Source: Citrus sinensis
Taxonomy: Eukaryota > Streptophyta > Magnoliopsida > Sapindales > Rutaceae
Assembly (NCBI RefSeq): GCF_022201045.2
Contig: NC_068563.1
Coordinates: 29,919,001-29,983,000, forward strand
DNA length: 64,000 nt
Direction of reading: 5' to 3'
The stretch's first letter is position 1. Each line of letters starts with the position of its first letter. The notes below the pieces were generated by a model. The model was not told the DNA's origin and did not search any database. It saw nothing but the letters and a program-made list of their open reading frames with translations. The translations under genes were made by a program, and so were the position numbers. Positions 11,947 to 24,988 of this stretch are shown here, piece after piece.

Positions 11947-12794
11947 CTTTGTCAATGTCAATACTAATGTGATCATGATCGGTTGGATGTAATTCAAAGA
12001 TCACCTGGGGATGTCAAATGTTTGATATTACTGTTGTAGATGCGCAACTGCAAATTGCTTGTAGATTTTGCTCTCTCAAGATACTGAATGATAATTGTCC
12101 CTTCTGCTCTCTCACGGGATTTTTATGTATTTCAGCTTCCTCCATCAGTTTCAGTGTTCGTGAAACTTCTGCCTTTCCCATTAATGAAACATGAAGTACT
12201 GGGTGGCCTCGTAACGGGTATAAAATAATTTAAATCAATGTTTAATATGTGTAAGAACATGCATTCGGTTGCAAGTTATATATATATATATATATATAGG
12301 ACTTTATATATATAAAATGCTAGCACCTGATGATTTGTTTGAAATGATTGAACAAATAATGACGTGAAAATATGGGGAACAAGCCAAAATCTTAACGTGA
12401 TTCTCAAATAGGAAAAAGCTTTAATTAATTAACCTTAATCAAGCAATTGCCAAAACAAAGCACCCATAATTACCAATGAGCTGAGCTCACCTCGCCACCT
12501 CCAAATCACAATTAGAAACCACCGTCTATAAAATAAAATAAACCATACACTGATACACGTCACCCTCCTTCACCGTCCCTCCGCAAACGCCAAATCCTTA
12601 CAAAGCCTTCACCTCACCTCACAAATTAAATATGTAACAAATAAAATAAAATAAAATAAAATAAAATACTCGCAACAAAAATAAATCCACCACTCACGGT
12701 CGAGGTCTCACAATTTCTCAGTCATCTCACTCTCTCTCATTTAAATATATATAAAACAAATAAACAAAGAATTCACTTTTTTTTTCCTTCCAAA
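11947..12794 (+). promoter_or_regulatory. Upstream region of PDX1 with candidate TATA box
   Basis: A TATAAAATA sequence at 12527-12535 lies 260 bp before the ATG. An (ATAAA)n repeat lies at about 12636-12667 and CT-rich sequence at 12717-12740, as is common in plant 5' leaders. A second AT-rich candidate (12743-12755) is very near the ATG. An (AT)n run lies at 12277-12298. No gene is seen. Confidence 0.4.
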
Positions 12795-13727
12795 ATGGCT
12801 GACACCGGAGTTGTCACCGTCTACGGCAATGGCGCCATCTACGAAACCACAAAAAAATCGCCGTTTTCCGTCAAAGTGGGACTTGCCCAGATGCTCCGCG
12901 GCGGCGTTATAATGGACGTCGTCACCCCAGAGCAGGCCCGCATCGCCGAAGAAGCCGGCGCGTGCGCCGTCATGGCCCTCGAGCGCGTCCCCGCCGACAT
13001 TCGCGCCCAAGGCGGCGTCGCCCGAATGTCGGACCCGCAGTTAATCAAACAAATCAAAAGCAGCGTCACCATCCCCGTTATGGCCAAGGCCCGCATCGGC
13101 CACTTCGTCGAAGCGCAGATTCTCGAAGCTATCGGCGTTGACTACGTCGACGAAAGCGAGGTCTTGACTCCCGCCGACGAGGAGAACCACATCAACAAGC
13201 ACAACTTCCGGGTCCCGTTCGTCTGCGGGTGCCGGAACCTCGGCGAGTCGCTGCGGCGAATCCGGGAGGGAGCGGCGATGATTCGGACGAAAGGCGAGGC
13301 GGGTACGGGAAACATCGTGGAGGCGGTGAGGCACGTGAGGAGCGTGATGGGAGATATACGGGTGCTGAGGAACATGGACGATGATGAGGTGTTTACGTTT
13401 GCGAAGAATATAGCGGCCCCATACGATTTGGTGATGCAGACGAAGCAGCTGGGGAGGCTTCCGGTGGTGCATTTTGCGGCGGGAGGGGTGGCGACACCGG
13501 CGGACGCGGCGATGATGATGCAGCTGGGGTGTGATGGAGTGTTTGTGGGCTCCGGTGTTTTTAAGAGCGGGGACCCGGTGAGGCGGGCGAGGGCCATCGT
13601 GCAGGCTGTTACCAATTACAGTGACCCGGATGTGTTGGCGGAGGTGAGCTGTGGCCTCGGTGAGGCTATGGTGGGCATTGATTTGAATGATGTTAAGGTT
13701 GAGCGCTACGCCAATCGATCCGACTGA
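12795..13727 (+). CDS. PDX1: Pyridoxal 5'-phosphate synthase subunit PDX1
   Basis: PDX1 makes vitamin B6 (PLP) from ribose 5-phosphate, glyceraldehyde 3-phosphate and ammonia delivered by the glutaminase PDX2, as a cytosolic dodecamer. This single-exon frame of 310 aa is full length (Arabidopsis PDX1.3 is about 309). The two catalytic lysines are in place: Lys98 in [10 protein letters not shown] and Lys166 in [10 protein letters not shown]. Asp41 in GGVIMDV and the phosphate-binding glycines ([24 protein letters not shown]) are also seen. Lack of introns is normal for plant PDX1.1/1.3-type genes. The 5' half is strongly GC-rich at third positions compared with its neighbours. A 231-aa open frame on the opposite strand is a shadow of this bias. 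Confidence 0.97.
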   Translation: MADTGVVTVYGNGAIYETTKKSPFSVKVGLAQMLRGGVIMDVVTPEQARIAEEAGACAVMALERVPADIRAQGGVARMSDPQLIKQIKSSVTIPVMAKARIGHFVEAQILEAIGVDYVDESEVLTPADEENHINKHNFRVPFVCGCRNLGESLRRIREGAAMIRTKGEAGTGNIVEAVRHVRSVMGDIRVLRNMDDDEVFTFAKNIAAPYDLVMQTKQLGRLPVVHFAAGGVATPADAAMMMQLGCDGVFVGSGVFKSGDPVRRARAIVQAVTNYSDPDVLAEVSCGLGEAMVGIDLNDVKVERYANRSD

Positions 13728-15570
13728 ACTGCCCACTGCCCACTGTAGGTGAGAATTGAAGAAGCTCCTTATTGAATGAAGGATTGTTATTATAATGCAT
13801 TCTTTTCTTTTCTTTTCATGATTTTAGAGCCAAAAAAAAAAAAAAAATACATGAATGGTTTTGTTGTTGTTGTTTACTTGTTTATGATATGAATTATTTT
13901 GATGATTTGAGGGAATTTTGTTTGTGGAATTGGTAACTTCAATCACTTGTGTTGTGTGTATCATCATCTTTGTTGTTGATTATGAATTCATGAATTATGA
14001 TGGTAATGGTACCATCTTATCTTGTATGATATAAACGACCAATTGTTTAGAGAGAGAGGGCTCTTTTTAGTTGTTGCCACCAAATCTCGGTTGAGTTTGA
14101 TGCAAATTCTTTGTTGTTGGAGTAAAAGGTTGGATAATGGACTTCGACCATGTGTGTTCATTTGTTAGGACTAAGCGATTGCAAATCTTCTTCTGCCTTG
14201 TTATAGAGGTCAGAAATTTCTACTGATTCAAGATTGAAGAATAGCCTATTGCAGTATCATATGCCGTCAATAATGTTGATGCTCTCACGTTAGAATGAAG
14301 AATAGATGATGGAGATTTTGATAAATGTTCAATCGTCAGCCATTCCTTCTGTTCTTTCCAGGTATAAACCAGTTTCATTAAAAAGGGATGATTAAGATTT
14401 AAGTGATATAACTATGATGCTCTGTTTTCTTGGTCATAAAAATTGGTGCTGCTGGGAATGGTTGTTTAGGATTTGGTACTGATGGTGAACAATCTTGTCG
14501 TTTATGTTGTGGGCTTAGCTCCTCTGTTGTTGAAGTTACAGTTGCTATTTCAATTGCTATCCAAACTTTGTCCATTCTGTGTTTTTTAACTGAGTGTGTT
14601 TGGGCTGAGTTTTCGGGCCGGGGCTGAAGTTGCGGTTCAGAACCTAATCGGGTTGTACAATTGGCGTGCAACCAATGGTACCGGCTGCTCATGCAACTAA
14701 CCATACCGGCTAATAGGATTTAAGATTTTGCCATTGGCATTGTTGTACTGCATTAAGCCCGCGTAATTTGGGCTATTTGAGATGTGGGTTTTAACTGAGT
14801 GTGTTTGGGCTGAGTTTTCGGGCCGGCGCTGAAGTTGCGGTTCCCATGCGGAATATGACAGACGCGTACATATGCTTTTTTCTGGTGGACGATATTTTTA
14901 ACCCTTCAATGCATGGTTTAAATAAACAAAGGCTATGTAACTTTTGTCGCTCAAAAAATGAAAGTGTTAGGCTCATGTCACGTGTTGTCGTTAAAAGACT
15001 TATTTTGAAGTTTTGTATGTGAGTGGTGGTCTAATTGTCTCCTCTAGCACTTTTACGTAAAATATTGCATCTTATCAGGTTATTCATCAAATGGCATGAT
15101 AACTTTTTGCGGCCGCCTATGAGTATGACGCGTGAGATGATGGTAGATTCAATTCGAGCACACACCAATTAAAAGCATTAAATGACTTTTTTGGACCTTA
15201 TTTTTTTACACCACTGTTCATGTCGCAGCATATCCACTAGAAAATACCAATCGAGACTGCATTGAGTCTAGCCGTCTAGGTTTCCTCCTAAAGCAAACCA
15301 TATGTGAAGTGATTGTTTATTAAGCTGAGCTATTGGGCCGGATAACCTCATTATTAATTGAGTACCAACAATTTAGAAAGGAGGGGGGGCACATTTAGAA
15401 GTAAATTTTTTGTTCTTCTTATCATCAGTTTAAATATTGGGGTTGAGATATTATATAATAAAGCCACACGAGTAAAGCCACCCAAATAAAAAATGCAACC
15501 ACGACTCAGAGAGGTGACTGATGAGCTGCGTTTTCTATTCCGCTACAGTTACCTTACCTAGGTCCAGATA
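13728..15570. other. Intergenic spacer downstream of PDX1
   Basis: PDX1 3' UTR, then AT-rich sequence with no recognisable gene. It contains the 55-bp direct repeat pair listed separately, and small ORFs without family resemblance. Confidence 0.5.
14584..14843. repeat. 55-bp direct repeat pair (14584-14638 and 14789-14843)
   Basis: The two copies, 205 bp apart, share the stretch starting TTTTAACTGAGTGTG and ending TTGCGGTTC with a single G/C difference. No coding role is seen. It may be the trace of a local duplication or a short repeat-bounded insertion. Confidence 0.85.
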
Positions 15571-15579
15571 TGAATGCAT

Positions 15580-16345
15580 TAGGGGTGGGCAAGAAAACCG
15601 TGCACTAGAGAAAATCGAACCGAACCAAACCGATTTGAATCGTTCCGTTCGGATCGGTTTTAATTTTAAAAAACAACTGAAATATATGGTTCGTAAAAAA
15701 ACGAAATGCAGGTTCGGTATTCGGTTCACTCAGCTGAACTGAAAAATCGGGTTATTCTTGAAATTTTATTTAAATAGACACGTGTTAAATTTTAATTGGT
15801 TGCGTAAGATAATTAAAATAGGTATGCACACACATAATTACGGGTATATATATATTTAAAAATTATTGTTGGTGTTTGTTTCTAAATTTTCTTTTTATTT
15901 TGTGTTGTAAGTTTTAATTGTTGTTATTTTTATTTATCCTTACAACATTATGTTTATGTAAATGGAGTATTGGAGTTTGATTATGTATTTTGAAATCTTA
16001 ATATTTCATATTTTATAAGTACATTATTAGTAGTTAGTAAGATATTAATGATAAAATGTGTTTTGAATACTTTATATTTATTGTTAATATTTGTAATGAA
16101 ATTAGGATAAATTAATTGGTGAAAAAAATTATTACATTCATGAGGCCTAATGTAATAAAAATTTAGAAATTCAAAATAGGTCCAAAACTAAAAAAAACCG
16201 AACCGAACCAATCTAAAAAAATTTGTTTATGTTCGATTTTTATTAAATTCGGTTCTTATTTAGTTCTTTTTATAAAATAATCGATTTAAATCAGTTTTAT
16301 TTAATTTCGATCCGAACCAAACCGGACCGAACCGTACCCACCCCT
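15580..16345. mobile_element. hAT-like non-autonomous DNA transposon
   Basis: The left end reads TAGGGGTGGGCA and the right end, reverse-complemented, reads AGGGGTGGGTAC, so the termini are inverted repeats. The word TGAATGCAT flanks both sides (15571-15579 and 16346-16354), a target duplication of 8-9 bp as hAT elements make. Subterminal zones are packed with CGGTT/ACCGAACC words in opposite orientation (15597-15730 and 16195-16335). The 450-bp core is AT-rich with no transposase frame. The exact end base is uncertain by one position. Confidence 0.8.
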
Positions 16346-16354
16346 TGAATGCAT

Positions 16355-17997
16355 GGTTGCAGAGCCTGAAGTAAAGTGACCGAAGGGCCAAAGAGTAGAC
16401 ACACTCGCTGGGTCGGGGGCCGACATGCTTTTATTAATTTTTATTATTTTGCGGTTCTTTATTATCCTTATGGACAAGACGGGGGAAGTGAGAAGGACGT
16501 GAAGCGTGTTTTCTGGATTTTATTAGCAAAGCCAGATGGATTCCATTCATGTGTTAATAATTTAATACACATTGACTTGACCCAAACTAAGGGTTCAGTT
16601 TCACATTGGAAGTTCACACTTCACACTTACAACAATCACTAAGCTTGACTTTAAATGAGTCACCTACCCACGTGTAAAACATGTTGCCAGCTCCGTTTTA
16701 TGCTCTTTTTTCTGAATTATTATTATTATTATTAATAATTTCAGGTAAATAATATAAATCAACCAGACATTAGTAACCCAAATTCCGTATCTCTAGCTTT
16801 TGGCTCTACCTAATTAATTCTATTCATTTCATGTTGATCAATGATCTGGCGTTGGATGGTGTATCGTTACTGTCTATCATCTAATCTTCGGATTAGGCGA
16901 GTGATTATAGTAACCCATTTATTTATTTTTTATATTTTGAGAATAGAATTGAGATTTGCACGTACAAAATATTGAAGAACTCGGAAACCGCTGTTGTTAT
17001 TCTTTATTATTTTTTACCAGGCGGGACCCACTCACAGTTTTCAAAGTCCTTACGGACCGCTGGCGCACTACTACGTTGTGATTCGTGATAATAATTAACG
17101 CACATGATTAACCGATGACAAGCGAGTAAATTCATCACCCCCAAAATAAATCCAAACCGTTAGATTACATCAAGACAGTTGTTAATTGTTAAATCGACCT
17201 GCCACGTAGGCACGCATTTCAATGTCCGCTAGTGCACCACCAACTAAATATTATGAACACCATCAACTGCGGAGCTGCTGCTGTACAGCTTACATCTGAT
17301 TTTCATAATAATTGGAGAAATAGCTTCAAAGTCCCTGATATTTTATGTCTTCCACAGGAAAGGACATAATTTGTCTACCTAAGTCCTATATCGTCAAATG
17401 GAGTAATGGATGAATTAGGGTCAATGATAAAATTATATTAAAATTTAGGAAATGGAGTAATGGATGAAATGAAGTAAATTTTAATATCATATTAAAATTT
17501 AATCAATATTTATAATTTTTATATTTAGATTTAAAATAACTTATTTCTATCTGATTAAATTCGACAAAAAGTATTAGTTAAAATTTAAATAATACTTATT
17601 TGTAAAAATAAAAAAATACAAGGACAAAAATGTTATTACACCGAACAAGTTACAATAATTAGTATTTTAAAGGAGACACGAAGAAGGTGACTGTGACTGG
17701 CCGAGTAATGACTGACTTCGGTTTTTTCACATCCTGTCGAAGGGAGAGAAGAGGTCAAGCATCAGCATCAGCGTCGTTGAAAATTTGTGAAAACGGACTA
17801 CTAAATAGGCAAAGGCGGGAATATAAATCGTTGTGCATGATAAGCTCATCATCGGTAAAGTCATATGATATAGATCTATTTAACAGGCAAAAAAAAAAAA
17901 ACAACTTTTTTTATTAATCGTATCGTTTAAACGTACACATTTTTGTTTGTCAGACTAAGAAAAAGACTGAGAAGCATTGTGGTGCTGCTTTGGGGAA
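16355..17997. other. Intergenic spacer upstream of the PLC cluster
   Basis: AT-rich, with (ATT)n at 16718-16735. Nothing gene-like is recognised. The last few hundred bases must hold the promoter and leader of the first PLC gene. Confidence 0.5.
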
Positions 17998-20900
17998 ATG
18001 GGAAGTTATAGAATGTGCGTGTGCTTTACAAGAAAGTTCAGGGTAACAGAGGCTGGGCCGCCGGAGGACGTCAAGGAGGCGTTCAATAAGTATGCGGAAG
18101 GTGGCACCCACATGACGGCTGAACAGTTGAGGCGGTTCTTGTTGGAGGTTCAGGGTGATGATGGCGGGTCGATCTCAGACGCCGAGAAGGTAGTGGACCA
18201 GGTTTTAAAGACGAGGCATCATCTTGCTAAGTTCACCAGGCACACTCTCACTCTTGATGATTTTCACCATTACTTGTTCTCCTCCGATCTTAATCCCCCC
18301 ATCAATTATGATCAGGCATGTATTAAAAGTTTCTTGCTCTTTCCTTTTAATATTAAATTTGGATTTAAATCTCATAGCTCTTGTACTGTCTTAAAAGATT
18401 TTACGTACCAGCGTTAAACCAACGAGCATCGATCCTTGTTGTTTTTGTTTTGTTTGATTGATGAGAAAGTGGGGTAGAAGAAAGGAAAATTGGAAATGGG
18501 ATCTAATAATTAGTAGTTTTCTCCTCTCCTAAATTATATTGTTTTTAATTTTTGTTCATGAGGGGATCGTGACTGTTGTTTTAATTTTTTGCAATCTATA
18601 TTTGCATTCAGGTCCACCAAGATATGACAGCTCCGTTGTCTCATTACTTCATATACACTGGTCACAATTCCTATTTGACTGGGAACCAACTCAGCAGTGA
18701 TTGCAGTGACGTGCCAATTATTAAGGCTTTGAAGAGGGGTGTAAGAGTAGTGGAGCTTGATATTTGGCCTAATTCTACTAAAGATGATGTTCATGTTCTT
18801 CACGGGAGGTATGCAACTTTTGTTAAAACTTGAAACCTCCATTGTGATTAGATTGCATCACAGAATGTTCATAACTAATTAGTTATTCACTTGAACTTGT
18901 GTTACTGAATCTGCTAGGACCTTGACGACTCCTGTGGAACTCATGAAGTGTTTGAAATCCATTAAAGAGCATGCTTTTTCTGCGTCTCCTTATCCTGTTG
19001 TAATTACTCTTGAAGACCACTTGACCCCACATCTCCAGGCTAAAGTGGCTAAGGTAGCTTCAATTTCTTTGTAAGTGATTTGCTTGGGGTGTCTTACTCA
19101 GAATTGTGGTTCTATGATCAAATATGTTTTCCTTTGTAGATGCTCGCTGAAACATTTGGAGATATGCTGTTTGTTCCGCAATGTGAATGTTTGCAAGAAT
19201 TTCCTTCACCAGAAGAGTTGAAGTATAAGATTATTATATCAACCAAACCTCCAAAAGAGTATCTTAAAGCTGAAAGTAAGGACGGTACAAGGAGTAACTC
19301 AGTGAAGGCGAGGGACTCTGATGATGACGAATGGGGGAAGGAGCCACAAGACCTTACAGCTGACCAAGAAGATGAAACGAAGGTGCTGCAAAATGATGAT
19401 ACATCTCATCTTGACCTTTAACCTTGTAACCCTAGCATATTTGTCTATCCTTTCAGTTGTTCGTATTAATAGTTGTGCAATTGACTTGCAGAGTGATAGT
19501 GATATAAGTGATGAGAATGAAGCCTATGATAATGAACACCCATTAGAGGCGGCTGACTACAAGCGCCTAATTGCTATTCACGCTGGAAAGCCCAAGGGTG
19601 GATTAAAGGATGTGCTGAAAGTTGAACCTGATAAAGTTAGACGCCTTAGTTTGAGTGAGCAAACACTTGAAAAGGCTGCCGAATCTCATGTAACAGAGCT
19701 TGTCAGGTATGCGTGATTAACAAGCTTCTTGGTCAAGGTACCTGTGATTAGTCGTTTATATAATATGAATACAGATAAAATTTTGTTTCTTTGCCCAGTT
19801 AAAGAATTTCCTACCGACTGATCTGATGCTTGATACCATTTATTTGCAGATTCACGCAGAAGAATATTCTGAGGATATATCCTAAGGGAACTCGGTTCAC
19901 CTCCTCCAATTACAAGCCACTAGTTGGTTGGATGCATGGAACTCAAATGGTGGCATTTAACATGCAGGTTTGGGTTATTTAATCCTAGCTTCCATTGCTC
20001 AATCAAAATATTATTTTGATACTCCACTTAAGAAACAATTTTACGTGAAGTAGCCAAATAGGAGAAACTGGGGAAAAAGGAATGGGCTAGGAGACAAGCT
20101 GGTCATTTTGTTCAATGTTCTAATATAGGTTTTTTTTTTAAAACAAATAGTCAGTTGATTCTAAATACGGTTAATTCAGCTAGAAAGTGAAGTATGTTTA
20201 AGTGCTAGTATGAAAAGAAGGGGGGTGTGGGGGAAAGAAAAAAATTTCTGTTGCATGCTAACAAATTATTTTTTCAGTGTTACAACAACTCAATCTTCGT
20301 AATAAATGCACTCAATGTGTTTGTGGTTAATCGCAGGGATATGGTAGAGCTATGTGGTTGATGCATGGAATGTTTAGATCAAATGGAGGGTGTGGTTATG
20401 TAAAGAAGCCTGATTTGCTGATGAATGTTGGTCCAGATGGTCAGGTCTTCAATCCTAAAGAAACATTGCCAGTGAAGAAAACTTTAAAGGTAAGGATGAT
20501 GACAGAGCAGGGTTACTATGCCCTCCCTCTCAATTTTCTCTAAACTCCTTTCATATTGACAGATTAAAGTGTACATGGGAGATGGGTGGCATTTGGATTT
20601 CAAACAAACACACTTTGATTTATACTCCCCACCTGATTTCTATTGCAAGGTAGGTTTCTCATTTGAAAATGCTAATGGTTTTAAAGTATTCCTTTGTGAG
20701 TAACATAATTCTGTGACCAATTTGAAATGCAGGTTGGCATAGCAGGGGTACCAGCTGATCAGATAATGAAGAAAACAAAGCCAAAGGAGGACAATTGGAC
20801 ACCTGTTTGGGAACAAGAATTCACATTTCCATTGACTGTTCCTGAACTGGCTTTGCTTCGAATTGAAGTCCACGAGTACGACATGTCTGAGAAGGATGAT

Positions 20901-21026
20901 TTTGCTGGCCAAACTTGTTTGCCTGTCTCTGAGTTGAAACCAGGGATCCGTGCAGTTCCCCTCTCTGATCGCAAGGGAGAAATGTTAAATTCAGTAAGGC
21001 TGCTCATGCGCTTTGACTTTGTCTGA
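17998..21026 (+). CDS. Phosphoinositide-specific phospholipase C, copy A (PLC6-like)
   Basis: PI-PLC cuts phosphoinositides to a soluble inositol phosphate and diacylglycerol at the plasma membrane, with Ca2+. Nine exons: 17998-18315, 18612-18808, 18918-19053, 19140-19382, 19492-19706, 19850-19967, 20337-20489, 20563-20649 and 20733-21026, giving 586 aa. Order: EF-hand-like N part (1-100), X domain with catalytic His in [13 protein letters not shown], Glu and Asp in VVELDIWPN, second His in LHGRT and Glu in ITLEDH, an acidic linker, Y domain ([16 protein letters not shown] to [13 protein letters not shown]), and a C-terminal C2 domain ([15 protein letters not shown]). The start MGSYRMCVC matches copy B; an ATG seven codons upstream is less likely. 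Intron 1 begins with GC. No broken residue is seen. Confidence 0.94.
18316..18611 (+). other. GC-AG intron 1 of PLC copy A
   Basis: The donor reads CAG then GCATGT. At the identical codon position copy B has CAG then GTATGA and copy C has AAG then GTAGTC. Using the next GT, four bases on, would shift the frame, so the GC donor is required for the family protein. Confidence 0.85.
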
Positions 21027-22268
21027 GACACTGAAGAAGAGATACTGTCCTGTGATTTTTTATTTTGGGTCGAGTTTTTCCATCACATGTTGGTGCTGTT
21101 TTCTTGTAATATAGTTGTTTATCCTTTATTTAATCTTTTTAACTTTTGTACATGCTAAGAACCTCTTTTGACAACATTTTGAACTTGTAAGAGATCTTGG
21201 AATATTAGTACCATATGAAATAATATTTAAATTTTCTAAAAGATTTTGTTGGTCTTTGTTTAAGATGGTGATATTCACATTCAAAACATGTTGCAAATAA
21301 TCTAGGAACTTGACCGTTGGCTAATAGCCATCATTTCCAGCTCAATGAGACAGCAAAGGACAGATTTTGCCTTTCGCCCTTTCCATATTCAGCCTGCCTT
21401 TTTTTCTGGAAATTTTCCCTGCCTTCTTTTCTAGAAATTTTCCATTGCGTTTTCCATTTGGTATTTTTCAGAAAGGAGTAAAATTTAATAAAAGACTTTT
21501 CTTTTCTTAACTAAAGATACCGTGAGAAAAAAAAGTATGGTTTTGAGATTACGGCATGAGAATATTATTGGTGCAAGAAAGAAGAGTAAAAGAGAATCAA
21601 GCAAAGATTGTTTACGTCTAACAAAACAAAAATCACAGAATCCACCCATTAAATAAATTTACAAAAAAAAAAAAAATCAAGTTTCAACCCATCTATCAAT
21701 ATCACCTTTTAATAAATGCAGAACAGGCTGGTATATATCAAGGTCTATTATGGCAATAAAAGGGCAAATATTCTGTTTCCACTGTAACCTCACATTCTAA
21801 CAAGAGTTGATCACTTGATCTCTTTAAAAGGAATATGTTCTTTGCTTAAATTTTCTTTTCTTTTTAATCAAGCATCGAGAATCCTCCAACACACACACAT
21901 AAAGGAACAAGAATTTATTCTGTAAGACCACTTAATACGACTAAATTTGAGGCACAATATTGACATTTAAGCAATGCAGCACAGCAGCTTTCGGACGGCG
22001 GGCATGGGAACCAAATAATTAAAAAAAAAAAAAACAAGCTTATCTGAAGTAAGACGAGTATAAAAGTAGAGAAGCAGAGAAGCTGATTGACACAAATCAT
22101 TCTTCATTGTACTCACTAAACTAATGTACAATTGATTACGAAATAGACTTCGAAACATCACAAGAAAACTGAGAGTAAGATATATGATATAGTTTTGCCT
22201 AAGATACAATGCATTTCTTGATATAAGGGCCAGAAAGATTCAACGTTAATAGATTTTGTAAGAAAGAG
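21027..22268. other. Spacer between PLC copies A and B
   Basis: Copy A 3' UTR and copy B promoter. Poly-A/T runs occur at 21661 and 22021. No gene is seen. Confidence 0.5.
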
Positions 22269-24988
22269 ATGGGTAGTTATCTATTGTGTGGGTTGCCGGC
22301 ATGCTTTACCAGGAAGCATAAGGTGGCTGAGGCAGGGCCACCAGCGGATGTGAAGGAGATGTTCAAGAAATATGCCGAAGGTGGCACCCATATGACGGTG
22401 GAGCAGCTGTGGCAGTTCTTGGCTGAAGTTCAAGGCCACGGTGGCGTGTCGATTGAAGATGCAGAGCAGATTGTGGATCAGGTCTTGCAACGGTGGCATC
22501 ACATTGCGAGGTTCACAAGGCGCTCTCTTACTGTCGAAGATTTTCACCATTACTTGTTCTCCACAGATCTTAACCCTCCTCTTGGAAATCAGGTATGACC
22601 GTTTCTTGGTATTTCAGTCTTTCCCATAACTAGTTATAGCCAGAAGAATATAAGTAGAGAACAATCCACTATCAGAAATGTTGCTATTTCAACACCTAAA
22701 CACAAGAAAAGCTCACACTTGACATGTTTTCATGTTACTTTCAGGTTTACCAAGATATGACAGCTCCTTTATCTCATTATTTCATTTATACCGGCCATAA
22801 TTCGTATTTGATTGGAAACCAATTCAGTAGCGACTGCAGTGATGTTCCAATAACAAAGGCACTGAAGAGAGGCGTAAGAGTGATAGAGCTCGATTTGTGG
22901 CCAAATTCTGCAAAAGATGATGTGCTGGTTCTTCATGGAAGGTATGCAGCTTAAGCCAAAAATCCAGACTCTGTAATCCCATGCCTCAATAGCTTGTAAT
23001 GGGATGGTTTGTTCCTTTTTTTTTTTTCCATCCTCCAATTTTGATTTAATTGTGCATTTGAATGTAGGACCTTAACAACTCCCGTGGAACTAATTAAGTG
23101 CTTGAGAGCCATTAAAGAAAATGCTTTTTCTGCATCTCCATACCCTGTCATATTAACTTTTGAGGACCACTTAAACCCGCATCTGCAGGCTAAAGTAGCT
23201 CAGGTACTTAAATATTTTCCATATGCAATTTACCCTTCACAGCTACGTTTTTTGGTTTCATTTTCAATTTATTTGATCTGAACGCATGTGTTTGTAGATG
23301 ATTACTCAAACATTTGGAGCGATGCTATACTCTCCTGAATCTGAATGTCTGAAAGAATTTCCTTCACCAGAAGAATTGAAGTATCGGATAATCATATCTA
23401 CTAAACCTCCAAAGGAGCGCCGTGAAAAAAAAGGTATTAATAATAGAAAAGATATTTCAGCAAAGGGAAAAATTTCAACAGAAGACGTACTAGGGAAGGA
23501 GCCACCAGACCTTACAGCTAATCAAGCAGATGATGAGAGGGTAAGCTGTGAAATTCATTTCATTTTCCTGTTCACTGGCATCATTTCTTCGGTTGTTTTA
23601 CAGACTTGATTCTTTGTACTTGCAGAGTGATTATGATACAAGTGAACACAATCAATGTGACGAAGATAACACTGAAGCCTGTGATCGTGCAACTCGTGCA
23701 TCAGGAGCGTTAGCGTACAAGCGTCTAATCGCCATTCATAATGGAAAACTGAAGGGTTGCCTGAAGGAGGAACTGAATCTTCAACTTGAAAAAGTTAGGC
23801 GTATAAGTTTGAGTGAACAGAAGTTCGAAAAAGCTGCTGTATCCTATGGAACAGATGTTGTGAGGTAATTGTTAACTTTTATTAAGAGGTTGATATATGT
23901 ATGTCTATTTTAGTTAATTTCTGTGTTGACTAACGAATTTTAATGCTTAGATTCACCCAGAAAAATATTTTGAGAATATACCCCAAGCAAACTCGGGTTA
24001 ACTCCTCAAATTACAAGCCAATGATTGGTTGGATACATGGAGCTCAAATGGTTGCACTTAACATGCAGGTTTTTCAATATACCCTTTTGCAGTACGACTG
24101 TGTATTACTGCTAGTGTCTTTTTAGTTTGAGAATCGGTCTCTTTGGTTCTTGGCAGGGATACGGGAAATCTCTTTGGCTGATGCATGGGATGTTTCGAGC
24201 TAATGCAGGCTGTGGGTATGTGAAAAAGCCTAACTTTTTGCTGAAAGAAGGTCCAGATGATCAGGTTTTCGATCCCAAAGAAAAATTGCCTGTGAAGAAA
24301 ACTTTGAAAGTAAGTGTGCTTTCAGATAAAAATATAAATTAGTCGCTCCACTTCTCCCTTTTCTCACCGCTGATTATGCCTATTTATAGGTGAAAGCTTA
24401 TATGGGAGATGGATGGTATTTGGATTTTAAACAAATGAACTGCAAATTTTGGTCTCCACCACAATTCTACACCAGGGTAAGTTGGTCGTAGTGACGGTGC
24501 TGTAGATTTTAACTTTGTGCTTGCTGATGTTTCTTAAGTTCATGTTTATTTCAACCATTGTGTGACTTAATGTGAACGGTTTAATTATCAAGAATCTTCA
24601 AATATTGGGATTAACGACTTTATTTGCATCCCAACCCAAGAATATTCTTATACTTACCTGCCAATCTATGATGTAGGTAGGCATAGCGGGAGTGCCAGCC
24701 GATAAGAAAATGAAGAGCACAAAGAAAAAGGTGGACAATTGGACTCCTGTCTGGGACGACGAATTCACATTTCCACTGACTATTCCTGAACTGGCTTTGC
24801 TTCGAGTTGAAGTTCGCAAGTACAGCATGCCTGAAAAAGATGAGTTTGCTGGCCAAACTTGCTTGCCCGTGTTTCAACTGAGACCAGGTATCCATGCAGT
24901 TCCCCTGTTTGATCGCAAGGGAGAAGAGCTCGGATCAGCAAGACTTCTTATGCGCTTTGAGTTTTACGAAGCAGATGTTTTGCCCTAA
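22269..24988 (+). CDS. Phosphoinositide-specific phospholipase C, copy B (PLC6-like)
   Basis: Nine exons: 22269-22592, 22745-22941, 23068-23203, 23298-23540, 23626-23864, 23951-24068, 24157-24309, 24390-24476 and 24677-24988, giving 602 aa. It is the closest relative of copy A in the window: same start MGSY, the AGPP motif and AEGGTHMT in the EF-hand-like part. Catalytic X-domain residues are kept ([32 protein letters not shown]). The acidic X-Y linker is longer and more Lys/Glu-rich than in copy A. The Y domain ([15 protein letters not shown]) and C2 domain ([23 protein letters not shown]) are complete, with a short tail ending YEADVLP. All donors are GT. Likely an active enzyme from a local duplication. 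Confidence 0.94.

Noticed and set aside
13041-13736. 231-codon open frame on the minus strand opposite PDX1
   Set aside because: It is a shadow caused by GC-rich third positions of PDX1; the composition is His/Arg-rich without any family pattern.
17977-17997. Upstream ATG for PLC copy A
   Set aside because: The seven extra residues have no counterpart in copy B, whose protein starts at the equivalent MGSY.
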